From Varanus komodoensis (taxonomy: Eukaryota > Chordata > Lepidosauria > Squamata > Varanidae): 64,000 bases of DNA. The translations under genes and the position numbers were made by a program. Each line of letters opens with the position of its first letter. Within the stretch, counting starts at the first letter, position 1. The stretch lies in the NCBI RefSeq assembly GCF_004798865.1, contig NW_025335568.1:28969344-29033343 (forward strand), written 5' to 3'. Of this stretch, positions 34,161 to 45,939 are shown piece after piece. The notes below the pieces were generated by a model. That model was not told where the DNA came from and searched no databases. It worked only from the letters and a program-made list of their open reading frames with translations.

Positions 34161-35609
34161 GTTAGACCTTAACGCAGCCAATGAGCAGCATTGAATGAGA
34201 ATTATGGAAGGTACAGTTCACATATTTGTTGGAAAACTGATGAAATGAATACCAATGGATAGCGTAGGACCTGAAAGATGCAACCAGGGCTACTTATCTA
34301 GCTTCCTTCCCCATTAAATAAAAGTTATTTTTTGCTGCCCATTGTCCATCTAAAGACAAAGGGCCAAGCCATACAGACCACTAAATGCATCCCTTGGAAG
34401 AATGCTAGAGTTTAAAAGCAAATTAATAGCTGGTATAGTGGCTCTGATTTTCACTGGGACTATAGAATGTAGGAAGAGGACATTTGTAACTCATCTCTTT
34501 CCAGCCATAATTCCAATGAAAAATGCCTTCCCTGCACTGTTTTTAGCCAGCAGGAACTTTTTCCTGAGGCTAATTGCAGAGGTGAAGGTCAGCAAAATCA
34601 TGGCTGCCAGGGAAAGAGTTAAATTTCCAGTCCCCATATGCTGGGGTCTTGATACAGAAATTGCCTCCCCACACCTGCTATTAAATTAACAACCACCACC
34701 TTGATAGTATAGTTTGGAGTAAGAGTATAATAGCAGGACCCTACTTCAGGTACTCTGAGTTCAGTGGGGATGGCTCACAGGAAATAAAAAAATCATGGTC
34801 AAAAGGAGTATTTGCTTTAGCCAGAAAGCATCAGTATTTGTGGAGACACAATAGAATCATTATTTTTGTACTTCCAGATACAAGAGAAGATAAGATTCTT
34901 ATGTCTTTGCATAACGATGTTGAAGGGGACATTTAAACTGGTGTTGCTATTTTTATATCCCATCTGACAAACTGCAATTGCTGCAATTCTTTCTTCTGTT
35001 CAACTATTTAAAGGTGCAAGGAATGTATCCTTTGTTCCTGTTTGTGGGAAAAGCTTGGCAGACAGTGAATAAAAATAGGTGAGGTTTAATGAATGTTGAT
35101 TCCAAGAATGTGGAGCATTGGGGAGGATGCTGGATAGCTGAGAGTTTGATGAATGAACGATGAAATTGTGGAAAACTGGGAGGAGTGCTGGGCACACATG
35201 CATTTGGGTGGTGGATAACTGATGGCCTTGACTTGGGAAACATCCACAATGATCAGCTCTTGGTGAAACAGGATTTCCTTTCTGTATTTTTATAGGGTAG
35301 GGCTTCCTGGCTTCTTTTAAATAACACAGTGACTTAGTTCATGTGTTATTGATCAATGGTTAACAAATCACGGGTTATTGAAATGTAGAGTCAGCTAGAA
35401 ATGTATTGACTCCCAGCCATCTGCCTCCCCTGCTGTGATCAACAACTCAGGAATACCTCATTTCTGGTTTTTCTCTTGTGATGTTGTAGGATGAACAATC
35501 TAATATTTTAACCCATGGATTTCCCCCGACAACCTAAAGTTCTGATTTCAGGTGTTATGGTAAACAATCAAGAAATGGGGCTTCTCTGGGTTGTAGTTAG
35601 CTCCAACAG
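34161..35609. other. No gene or recognised repeat
   Basis: Unassigned. Frame 34402-34689 (95 aa) and the overlapping minus frames 35000-35249 show no family features. Confidence 0.45.
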
Positions 35610-36060
35610 CAGTGAAGAGTTAGCTTCAGCAGCATAACTGATTCAGTCTTGTGCTCCAGTAGACATTTCATATTTGCAATATGATCTCTAGTGCAGCCAT
35701 CTTTTCAGAATCCAGCTTGGATGCTGGGCATTTCTCATTCCATACGTGGTAACACTTTGATGTAACACTGAGCATCACTTTGATTGCGTGGGATATTAAT
35801 GCATTGGTCCTATGGTTGCTGCACTTCCTTTTGCATCTCCTTTCTTGGAATATATATGTTAAACGTTTCCAGTCTGTTTTGTTTTCTATATTTGTTGACA
35901 TATTTTTGTTATAATTTTGGACTGATGCATTTTCTGCAGCTTGGAAAAGTTCTACTGATATCCTGTCTACTCCTTATTCCTTGCAAGTATTTTCAGAACA
36001 GCTTTCACTTTGCTTTTTAATATTGCAGGTTTTTCTTGATAGGATTCCTCTTCAAAAAAA
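35610..36060 (-). mobile_element. RTE-BovB LINE, reverse-transcriptase fragment
   Basis: The minus frame 35668-35901 reads KTDWKRLTYIFQERRCKRKC, then SNHRTNALISHAIKVMLSV. RTE/BovB reverse transcriptase has 'DWKRsifIPipKKGdak.CsNyRTIaLISHasKVMLkil' here, so the match covers the first RT motifs in order. Upstream in the same strand (right side, about 35990-36040) 'SKVKAVLKILARNKE' fits '..EV..aLk...rNKapG.DGIP'. Leftward a second frame shows DLQI/ANMKCLLEHKT, near the 'DQIaNirwile' block. It is an internal piece with frame changes, from a different part of the element than the other five BovB fragments. Confidence 0.75.
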
Positions 36061-39000
36061 CTTGGTCATCCTTTCTTTGTGTTCCTCCTTTTTGCTATCA
36101 ATTATGTTTTGATCCCAAAAAGGAAGAATGACAACCCCAATTTACTTGCCAAATGTTCTTGGTCCTTCTGAAAGAAGCAACTGGGTTATCTAGTTTTTTT
36201 CCTTAAGAAAGATAGCTAAACCCATCTGACAAACAACATACCCTTCTGAAAAACCCAGATACTAAGTAACTGAAGGAGCATGTAAGTTGACACATGCATT
36301 CAGTTAACTGTGCAGAAGCCAAAACAAGTCTAGTTCATAAATTACTGATAGAGATAGAAGTTTTCACACATTTCATGTTGATTTTTGGATGTAGTATTCC
36401 ATTGGGATCTAAATGAAGGAGGTTATTTTAAAGAGCAATGATTGTAAATGGCAGCAGATGACACTTAGAACGAGAAAGGCCAGGGAGAATCTTTGGTCTC
36501 AAATAAACAATTACTTTCAAATTTTGTTCTCAGTACAGTGGAAACTTTGAAATGTATTCAGACTTAGCTATAATTAAGTAGACCAAATGAAATCAATGAA
36601 ACCCAAGGTTAGTCATAATTAAGTCCCTTTGAATTTAATGGGTCCACTTTATGTCTAAATCTGGATCCAACCTGTGTCTTTGTGAAGTAGCATCAAATTC
36701 AACAGAGCTAAATAGAAAGAAAAATAGGAAATGTGTAGAAAATGAAATGGAAGGCACCTAATCAAAACAGAGCAAGAGATAGAATGAGAGATAGCAAGAA
36801 AGCTTCCGTGTGGAAAATGAGAGGTTTAGGAAGTGGGAAAAACAGATGTTGACCAAAACATCTGGAGAACACGACACTGGAAAAGACAGGTCTTCAGTTA
36901 TTCTTAGCAAAGTATTGTCACTCAGGAGAAGCACAAAGACACTCTTAATTTCACATCAAATTGCAAGAAACATTTCATGAGCAGAGGTAAAGTGTTCCCA
37001 CTTTCGGTGGATATTACTGTTCTCAATGGCATTTTTGTGGCTGTTCCTCTTAGAAACAAGTCTCATTGCCAAAGGAGGAGGCAACACTCCACAGCAGTTG
37101 TGGCTGCTTCTTCCTTTGTTGGTTATTAAAGTGATCCTTTATGAATGAAAACAGTGACAATAATAGGGAGAAATGTGTGTCATGCTGTGAACAATTTCCT
37201 GCCCCTCTGAGTGATCTACTTAAAGAACTCCTTGTAGTTGTGGCTATTTGCTTTGAAAGACAAGTTATGAATGCACAACTTATGAGCTCACCACAGTGAC
37301 CTTTTAATGTGCTCAGTATTAATGCCCAGAAGCTGGATGCTTTATTTAGTATTTGAAAAAAACAGTAACCTTTGGATAGAGTAAGGGAAAATCAAAGTAC
37401 AAAGAAGCGAAATTACAATCTAGGATAAATCTCTTTGGGCTTTATGCCTCCAACTTAAATAGCAACTAGACTAAACTTTTTGTTAAGATTATTAGTGTGC
37501 AAATCTGTGTATATTTAACCATAGAATGTCCTATAATTCTTGGCTGGAGAATGTTGGGAGGTTTTTTCTGGTAAAATCATAGGATCGTATCCTTAGCTGA
37601 TTAAAAGCTCCTTTTAGAGTCTGCAGTGGCACCCCTTTAATTTCTGGAGTCCTGCTGTGTCATATTTCACTCCTAAATGTAACGGCTGCTTTGCGATCAC
37701 ACACTGATGCAGTTGTGTGCCACATATTTCGGCTTGATGGCCAAATTCAGTTAAGAAGGAACTCTGGGAGGGTCATTTCATTGGTTGGCAGGTCCAAGGG
37801 TTGGGCAAAAAAGCATCCAGAATATTATAGCTTAAGGATCTCACTGCTAGTAAATAAGTCTTTGGAGAGGAATTGGCTTTTGGGGAAAAGAGGGCAAGAA
37901 AGCAAGGAAAGCATCAAACAACTGACAAGCAGGGAACAGGGCTAGGGCAAAGAAATAGGTGTGATGATCTGAGGAACCCCAGATGCCCATGTTTAGTCCT
38001 GCGCTGATCTCTGCATTGGTTAATGCAGTACAGTGTGACTATAAAATGAGTTCTGTACAACCATGCATAGTATTCTACTAGCAGAAGAAGAAGTCCAAAA
38101 ACTCATGCCTGCTTTGTTATTTGTTTTTATAGTGCCAGCATATGCCACAAGCCACCTCATGCCAAAAGTGGAGCAGTTGTGAGAGAAGTGTTAGGAGAAG
38201 CTGCCACTCCAGCTTCCTTAAAGCCAAAAGCAACTGAGCACCTCCAGTAAATGCATGCGTACTAGTGCGGCTGTGTAGGAAAGCAGGTTTGGAAAGGAAA
38301 AGATGGTGTGGTTGTTCACAACTGTATAGTTGTGTAGGTACACACTGGACATTGGTCTCTCCCCACAGCATTGTCAAAGGAGAGGCAACAGACGACAGCC
38401 ATATATTTTTTTTTGCTGAAAAAGCTCTTCTCCTGGCCTGAGGTCAAAGGTGGGGAAAATGTTGGAAAACAGGTCTTACAGTTTCAAAAACCAGTGACTG
38501 CGATTCACTAGCCATGGCTTGTTAATGCATCTACGCTCAGGAAACACACTTATCCTCATTTCAGCAACAAGCTACTGTCCATTTGTTTGTTACATTTTTT
38601 TTTACTGTCCAATAGCACACTGGGATGACTCCATTCATGCCCCTTGTTTTAACTCAGAATGGGACTTCTGACAGCCTGCTAAATACTGTCCTAAGCTGCA
38701 TTTTGGTAGGGAAAAAGTGGGGTGGTTCTTACATGCTGTGTTTCACAGGAGAATTGTTAGGGCTGCAGTGGCAGCAACAACCTCCAGCAGCAGTAGGGAA
38801 AAGTTGCGGCCCCTGTGGGGTTTGGGAGAAGCAATGTAGCTTTCAGCTGTATGGAAGTTGCCCACCCCTGGTATATATGGTGGCGGTGGTGATGATGATG
38901 ATGATCTGCCTGGGTGATGAAATGAACACAATTTGTTCTGAAGTCATTGGCCACTTGTACAGCCTAATTCGATACATGTTCATGTGGGTGCTTTTCCAAC

Positions 39001-39954
39001 TGTACGCAATGGGATTTACTTCCATGTGTAACAGGGCCGGGAAAACTCTTTCAGTTCAAGTAAAATTCAATTTCTGATAAACCTCCTGGTGGCCATATTC
39101 CAATGGTGGGCAGGACGGAAGCTGAAAGCAAAAGTACATGATGTATAAGCAATACACTTAGATTTTTAAAATGTATACAGGTGTAACAAGACTTAGAGAA
39201 AGAATTCTTATCTTTTTAAGTATTGTGAATTTAATTGTGAATTTGTGAATTAGATTTAATTCACAATAAAAACTACATAAAGAAGAAGACAGAAAAATTG
39301 TGCAACAGTTGTGAAACTATGAAATAATTGGAAAGGAAGTTCCTGGGGAAAGATTCCCTGGGGAAGCAGATGTAGCCCTCTAGGCCTGAACTCTACATTC
39401 CTATAGCATACTGGAAAAAAGTTTGACATCCTAGATGCATAAGCCCTTGATTTCTACCACTTCTATCTATCCCTGCATCAAGATCATAAACTGTTGCTTT
39501 TCCGACGTGTAACGTCATATCCTTCAAGACTATTGCCTCTTTTTCTTGCCTCATATCATTCTCCTGGTTTTTTTTTAAAATGGACTTTTCTGAAGACAGA
39601 TGTTTCTTATCACACAGAGCTCCTTCCATCAAGCTGTCAGCAAAATTGGAACAAGCTAATAATTCTGATTTCCTTACTTCTTAATGTCAACCTCTTGATT
39701 TATAAAGAAGATGTATGGTGAGGTTTGGGGATGGATTTATTTTTATATGTTTAGTCTAGTGGTGACTTTTGGGGGGGATACATAAAAGGTACTTGAAATT
39801 CAGAGAGATTAGTTCTATTACACAACTTACCCTTGCTAGACTGGTGTTATTAATAAAAGGCTGTTATTTTTCATCAATAGGTTAATGACCGTCAAAAACG
39901 GATGGCTGCAATTCTCTAAACCAATAATTTTCTAAACCACACTGTCTTGCCCCC
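36061..39954. other. No gene; small repeats only
   Basis: Unassigned. 'tcaatgaaacccaaggttag' with 'aagtccctttgaatttaatg' near 36593-36660 resembles an old dispersed repeat. A GGT/GAT triplet-rich tract is at 38879-38905. The 150-aa plus frame at 38625-39077 runs through it and does not resemble a protein. A run of overlapping 'aattgtgaatt' units lies at 39226-39262. Confidence 0.45.
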
Positions 39955-40035
39955 CAGTCTTCCTCAACCTGGTGTTGCCCAGATATTTTGAATTGCAAGT
40001 CAGCATTCCTGACCATGGTCAGAGGAAGTGAAAGA
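39955..40035. mobile_element. Palindromic MITE-like repeat, partial copy
   Basis: 'cttcctcaacctggtgttgc' and 'ccagatattttgaattgca' follow the left arm of the family, and 'cattcctgaccatggtcaga' the centre. Right arm missing. Confidence 0.5.
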
Positions 40036-40849
40036 AAGCAGACTACTCCATCAAGTCTGCTGAGACATTGGCTTTATTGAATTGGAACATTTGTATCCCA
40101 TATGATCATTATAAGAACTTTGGAATGAAGAATTAGTACCCCAGTTTCCTTTTTCCCTTCCTCTCTTCCAGTCTTTCTAATTTCTTTTCCTTTTGTGTGT
40201 TATCTTCTGGAGCATAAGCCTGAAGAAGAGATTGCCAGATTTTTGATGTTGGCAAATTACTCCAGGAGCCTTTATTTGCTGAAGAGTGTTGTAAAAATTC
40301 TGCAAATAAATAGATGACAAAGTGTCCCCATTGCGTTGAAAGGAAGCTTCTCTAACTTGCAACCTTAAAATAGGATTGCAGCCTTAAAAATTCAAATATG
40401 TCTATTCGAATTATTCTGAAGCTTGTCATGTCCATTGGGAAGTAGATGTTTTCATTCTGACATCCTTTCAGAGTTACCTCTTTAACTAAGACTTGGATTG
40501 TCTGAAATAATTAAATGCTTATTAGCTCTACAGCATCCCATTGATTCGTTTTCTTGCCCCAGTTGAAAGATCAACAGTTGTGTATAACAAGCTGACATTT
40601 GAGCTACAATAGGCACCAGCGGATGTTTGCATTACAGATCTGTCAATGATTTATAAGCTATGCAGATGGAGCACAAAGCAATATAGTGCTCAAAACAATC
40701 AGTTACTCATTACTTCATTATTTCAGCAAGTTTCTTATTTTACCTACAATTCTGATCTTATTAAATATTTAATATCTTAAATATGTCACTGCCTTCTTTT
40801 GCACATGAAGGTGGATTTGGTTTTTTTACCTCTGAATAAATCATTCCTA
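40036..40849. other. No gene; possible conserved non-coding stretch
   Basis: No repeat recognised. 40560-40780 is AT-rich, complex, free of recognised repeats and homeobox-site rich ('atttataagc', 'attaaatatttaat'); conservation is a guess only. Confidence 0.3.
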
Positions 40850-41060
40850 ATGGTGAGTTCAGCTGTTGTACTTTGGGCACACCATGAGAAGCACACCGTG
40901 GAGAAGACAATAATCCTAGAGACAGTCAAAGGCAAAAGAAGAAGACCAAACTGGAGATGGTTAAATCCATAAAGGAAGCCACGGCCTTGAGTTTACAAGA
41001 GCTGAGCAGGGCTGTCATTTATTTATAGAAGTGCCATAAATTGGACTCAACAAAGTGAAC
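40850..41060 (+). mobile_element. RTE-BovB LINE 3' fragment
   Basis: 'caccgtggagaagacaataa', 'gacagtcaaaggcaaaagaa', 'ggagatggttaaatccata' and 'ggaagccacggccttgagt' parallel the + copy at 14860-15000 ('ggagaagacattcatgct...gaaggaagaagaagagg...gaaagcacagccttggg'). Translation gives the 'DSLEKt..LG.veGrRrr' tail. Short, old, 5'-truncated. Confidence 0.72.
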
Positions 41061-41354
41061 TCAGGTGGTGAGTTCTGACAAAAATGGAGCCACTGAGTAA
41101 CAAAAGTGAGCTATCAAATATGCTTTGTGGAATCCTGAGGTTTGCAGAAGCACAACAAACATTTAACAAATGAACCTAAGGAGTGATTTACATCCTCAAC
41201 CTACTCACTAAGTACAATTAATGGCTACTAGTAAAGCTGGTTAATGGTATCACTGGTTTTCCTCTTGCTTCCAGCTTGTAGGATGCAGTTGCACTCATGT
41301 AGGCTTCTAATAGGCATCCCATTGACTTCTGTGGGAATAATGCTTTGGTGTCAT

Positions 41355-41460
41355 CTGAGAGGGTGGTTTAACTTGGAGTTTGGCACTGAGCAGGGGGTTG
41401 GACCTGAGGGCCTTCTTGGCTCTTTCCAACTCTAGTATGCTAATTCTATGATTCCATGAT
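41355..41460 (+). mobile_element. CR1 LINE extreme 3' end
   Basis: 'gcagggggttggacctgagg', 'ccttcttggctctttccaac' and the terminal 'attctatgattccatgat' match the CR1 3' end, which closes with tandem ATTCTATG-type octamers rather than poly(A). Only about 100 bp survive, a typical severe 5' truncation. Confidence 0.85.
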
Positions 41461-43334
41461 CTGCAATGGCCATTGTTTTATGAAACAAGTTGTCTGCTAA
41501 AGTCTTAACCCTGTTAGTAACAGCTTCAGTGATGTAGCCCTGGCTGAAAATGAACTCTGAGTTTCAAAGGCCTGGTTTACCTTTTCTGTATGTAGAAGAG
41601 GTACAGGAATTACACAGGTCACTTGAAAGGAAACTTGAACGATTTTCCTTGTGGATACCATAAGGTAATCTGGTAGTAAAATTGTGTAGTAGAAATACAT
41701 CTTCTGCTTCTTTCATCGTTGGTGGAAATGCCCACCCAAAGCAGACAATACCATAATATTCGTAGTCCTGAATGGGAGCACTCATATTAGAATGAAGGAT
41801 ACACAGCTATGTTTTTATAGCACTCTACTGAAGAAGGCCTATATATTTGAATTTGAATTAATTTATTGGTTATTTTTCCCTGCTTTTCTGTCAAATATTA
41901 TCTTTCAAGGGGACTCACACTGATAAAAGATGAAGCAGACTAATCCTCCACAAACTACACAAGAAAAGGGAATTAGAAGAAATAAATAGAGGTGGAGGGT
42001 ATTGCCTTCCAAATCCTGAACCTAGAGGAATCCCCATGGAGAAATCTTTGCTGTTATTGCTGAATAGGCCAGCAGTGTGTGTGAGTAGCTAGAGGAATGT
42101 TGCCCCTCGCAGTGCCAGCTGAGTCCATTTCGACAGACCTCTCCCAGCTTCAAGAAAGGCTAAATGGATGGGCACTTATATCAGTGTTGCAGCTGCATCT
42201 ACAAATATCTGATTCACAAAGGACCTGTGGAGAACCATTTGGTCTTTCATCCCTGATATAGGCCACAGGGGTTTTAGATAAAACCCTGATAATTTCTGAG
42301 TTAATCGAAGAACTTGGAAAGTTTGTCCATAGTTTCCAAGCTATGTTCTTTAGTCTTTAGGAAGCAGTCAACGGTCTTCAGTAAACTTACTGTATTTGAA
42401 AATTGTATGAAAGTTACTCACTTATATGCAAGTTTTGAACCAAGACCTACTTTACACAATTCAAGGAAGGGTTTAATCCAAAAGACAACTGTGCTTTAAT
42501 ACAATATAATATGGGAATTCCATATTAGTTTTGTTCACTTAAAAACGAAGACCACATGAAATTCTTCATCTCTAACTGGATCTTCCTAAATATAACAAAA
42601 ACATGGATAATGGTTGTTAGGCACCTGTTTTTTAGCTAAAGGCACAGATAATGCATTGGAACACATTAAAGCAGGGCTATTTGTCACTCTTTAAAAACAT
42701 TTTTTTCTCTCTCACAAGATGTATGAATGTGCATGTCATGTTCCATAAGCAAAGGGATGAGAGAAATGTTAAAACATTCCTGGTTATTGTACAAACATGG
42801 AGCGAAGAAAATTGCTTCTGGCTGTAAGACATGCCTTATCAAAACTGTCTGGAAAGGATTTTGCATTCCATTTCCTTTTGATAAGGTTCTTGTGCTGAAC
42901 TGTCCTTCGGAAGTGAGCCCAAAGAGCTGCCTGCTAAGTTTACATAAGGAAGGAAGCAATCAATTTAGGACAGTTACCGAATGAGCCCTTATCACAGCCA
43001 TTTCCTCACCACTGCTTCGCATGCTAAATATTAAATGTTCAGGAACAGTTTCTCCAGTGTCACTGCACTGCTTTCTGGGTTTGCTCAGATTAAAGGCTAT
43101 ATGGAAATTCTTGGTTACCGAACACACAGCACAACTAACCCACAATCGGCATATCTTTGGGAGAAAATAGCTGGTTCTTGAAGGTAGAGTCTTCTGTCTT
43201 TTTCAGCATATGGTGCTTAATGTTGATGTTGGTAGTTCTGTTGTTTGTCTAGGCCCATTTAGCTGGGATTAGACCCCACTGGAAAATTCAGAGACTTACT
43301 TTTGAATTAATATATTTAGGAGCATGCCAAATAA
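41461..43334. other. No gene or recognised repeat
   Basis: Unassigned. Overlapping frames at 41497-41785 and 42684-43145 show no family features. Confidence 0.45.
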
Positions 43335-43592
43335 TTAGTTCATTATATTTATAGCCTTCCTTTGTTCTGCCCTATGGTGACTTACATCCTCCTCCTCCTC
43401 CTCCTCCTCTCCTCTCCTCTCCTCTCCTCCTTGTCCTAACAATAATAATCCGGTGAGGTAGGTTAGGCTGAGAGGCAGTGGCTGGCCAAATTTACCCTGC
43501 GAGCACCATGGCTGAACAGAGACAAGTTTAGAACCTGTATCTCCCAAACCCCAGTCCAATACTCTAACCACTGACTCTGCCATACTGACTCT
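43335..43592 (-). mobile_element. tRNA-derived SINE with internal microsatellite
   Basis: Reverse copy of the 8704-8940 family: 'gtgaggtaggttaggctgag', 'tctcccaaaccccagtcca', 'ctctaaccactgactctgc', 'catactgact'. Near its 3' half a CCT/CTCCT array (43388-43430) replaces the normal 'ctcctcctc' part of the SINE and has expanded. The minus frame 43335-43583 with poly-Glu is created by this array. Confidence 0.8.
43388..43430. repeat. (CTC)n / (CTCCT)n microsatellite in a SINE
   Basis: About eight CTC triplets followed by about five CTCCT/CTCTC pentamers. The seed is the natural pyrimidine-rich segment of the SINE. Confidence 0.93.
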
Positions 43593-44657
43593 CTAACAAT
43601 TGTGTTGTAAGGCTATGATTCTGAGCGTGCTTACTTAGAATGGGAAAGGCAGATGATCAGAAAAGCGACAAGTAGGTGATTAGAAAAATTTCAACAGCCT
43701 TAACATAGTCTGTTTATATGGGAATCTGTATGTTTGTATATATACAAAATTAATTCGCAGTGGCTGCTCCCAGACTCCTTTAAAAAGGAGGCCTGTCTCA
43801 GCCTCTCTCTGATTATGTTCTGCTGGTAGGCAAATATATTTTATTCATGCAGTCATTCATAAGCTGATTTGTTGTAACCATTATAAATATAGGGTGCTTG
43901 TTTTTATAGGTTTTATTGATGTGTTTTACCTTAATTGCTACTAGTCATTTTGAATACCATTACATGTAAATAGGGCATATGCTTTTATCCAACAACCAAT
44001 AAAGAATATTTTTCTATTTAACAACAACTTCATGATATCATTTCAGAGAAGGAAATTAAAGGTATTAAAGCCCCTTGCCAGATGTAATTGTCCCAATTTG
44101 AATAGACTCTTCTTGATTTTAGCATTTCCTATTTTTTTAAAAAATGCAGAAGATCTAAACCCAGATCCCTTGTACCTTACCGAGTTGTATTTTCCATCTA
44201 GCAACCTCCCTGTAACCTGTCAGCTAACCCTGCTTTATATTAAGAAATGCACATGTGCAGATTTACCTTTTAAACTCACTTCAATTCAAACACCATAGTA
44301 ATTACTGGAATAAAGTGACAGTGGGTTCTGCTGCTCTAATGTGAAACACATTTACTTGGGAAAACCACCAGTTTTTGAACAGAAGAATAATATAATTATA
44401 AATGAAATTAATCAGATAAACAGTCATAACCAGGTACATGTCCACCTGCCTATATCCAGTCCCTAAAACGCTTTTAAAAATAAGAAAAAGGGATGTTGTG
44501 GCAAGCAGTATCGACCCAACCTGGCTGGCCTAAGTGCCACTAGTGGGTCTTTCTCCCATTTCCTGCCACTCTTTAGGGGGCCATTTGTGGTCCTCCTAGG
44601 CTTCAGGAGCCTGGATTTTGGCCCTGAGACCAGCCACAGCATCACCACTACACACAC
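43593..44657. other. No gene or recognised repeat
   Basis: Unassigned AT-rich sequence; 44032-44298 and 44463-44657 are chance frames. Confidence 0.45.
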
Positions 44658-44790
44658 TGAGTGAGATCATTGATCCATCTAGCCTAGGGTGGTTGAGACT
44701 GATTGGCAGGATTCTTTCCCAGTTCTACCTGGAGATGTCAGAAATTAAACTGGAGACTTCTGCATGCAAAGCGTGTGCTGTATCACACTG
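44658..44790 (-). mobile_element. Second SINE family, nearly complete
   Basis: 'ttgatccatctagcctaggg', 'ctacctggagatgtcagaa', 'acttctgcatgcaaagcgtg' and 'tgctgtatcacactgagtc' are the reverse complement of the repeat at 25190-25365, including its tRNA-like 'gcatgcagaag' head. Confidence 0.72.
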
Positions 44791-45509
44791 AGTCATGCAC
44801 CGTACCCATAACTCAATAATTGCTCCTTATCCGTGATTCTGATGCCGTGGCAATGCTTGTCTACCCTGATTACTTCACATGAACAGCTTCTCAGTGGAGG
44901 CAAGTTGCATGTGGTTCATATAGATGGTTCCCGATGGAATGGCCCACAGCTAATCCTGAATTCTATCTCATTTTATATACAAATATACTATTGCCTTTAC
45001 TTGCCAGATGCTGAAGCTTTGTTCTCAGTAAATAAGATGTACTTACCAATGAATGTTGTCAGTACAGTCATGGTTGCTGCAATCATACACTTGTGCAAGT
45101 GATGTATTTATTCAGTTGTATTCATACTGCCGACTCAACAACATTCTCTGACATAGTTTTACAACAGCTAAAATGAAAGCACAAGCACCTATACATTACT
45201 TGCACCTTCCACCATCTCAGTACAAACAAAATTGGTAAAACAGAACCAGGAAGAATAATACAGTGCCCGCAGTAGAGGATTAAACACTGGACATATGGAA
45301 ACACAGTCTTGATCTCAGCACAAATGATTGTAAGAAGCTCGAAACATGCCTGTGAAAATAAAAAAAAAAGTTTTGTACCTGGCACTGGAAGGATCACAGT
45401 GTAGGTACCAGGTGGGCCTCTCTAGAGAAGACTTTGTGTTACAGCATGTTGTCCTTAGTTTAAAAAACTGCCAGAACAGTTAACCCAGCATTCCATTTAC
45501 ATGCAGTTT
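44791..45509. other. No gene or recognised repeat
   Basis: Unassigned. Frames 44833-45102 and 45122-45397 are unremarkable. Confidence 0.45.
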
Positions 45510-45600
45510 TTGAGCACAAGAATATAGCTATGCTGGATTGGGCTAAGGGTCCATTTTGCAGAGTGTTTTGTTTGTGCAGTAGCTAATCACGTGAGAGTGG
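45510..45600 (-). mobile_element. CR1-type 3' fragment, short
   Basis: 'agaatatagctatgctggat' and 'gggctaagggtccattttgc' parallel the 3' end seen at 56365 ('aagaacagccatgctcagtc...'). A remnant of under 100 bp. Confidence 0.42.
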
Positions 45601-45707
45601 GGAGGCTGCAGGTAGGATATGAGTGGCAGGGCAGCCTCCCATTCTTGTTTTACCGCAGTTGGTTTAAACATGCATATTGCCTTGGATACTGGAGTTACCC
45701 TCTGTTA

Positions 45708-45939
45708 GTATTATCATTACATTACAGTTGTAACTCACCTGTCTTCCCCTTGCAAAAAGCCTGGGAAGCTTAAAAGGTTCTCCCCCTTCCCATTTCCCCT
45801 CCACAGTAGACTTGTGAAGTAGATTAGGCTGAGGCTCCATGACTGGCCCATGACTGAGCTTCATGGCTGAGTGGGGCCTAGAATCTGGGCCTGCAGAGTG
45901 TCAGTCCAGTCCTCCAACCACCTTGCCACACTGGCTCTC
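45708..45939 (-). mobile_element. tRNA-derived SINE, near full length
   Basis: Reverse copy: 'gtgaagtagattaggctgag', 'gagcttcatggctgagtgg', 'ccaaccaccttgccacactg' then 'gctctc'. The tRNA-like head is at the right end. Confidence 0.78.

Noticed and set aside
38625-39077. 150-aa plus-strand frame
   Set aside because: Contains a Gln/Met run from triplet repeats, has no recognisable domain, no splice context and no codon pattern; overlapping frames on the other strand are just as open.
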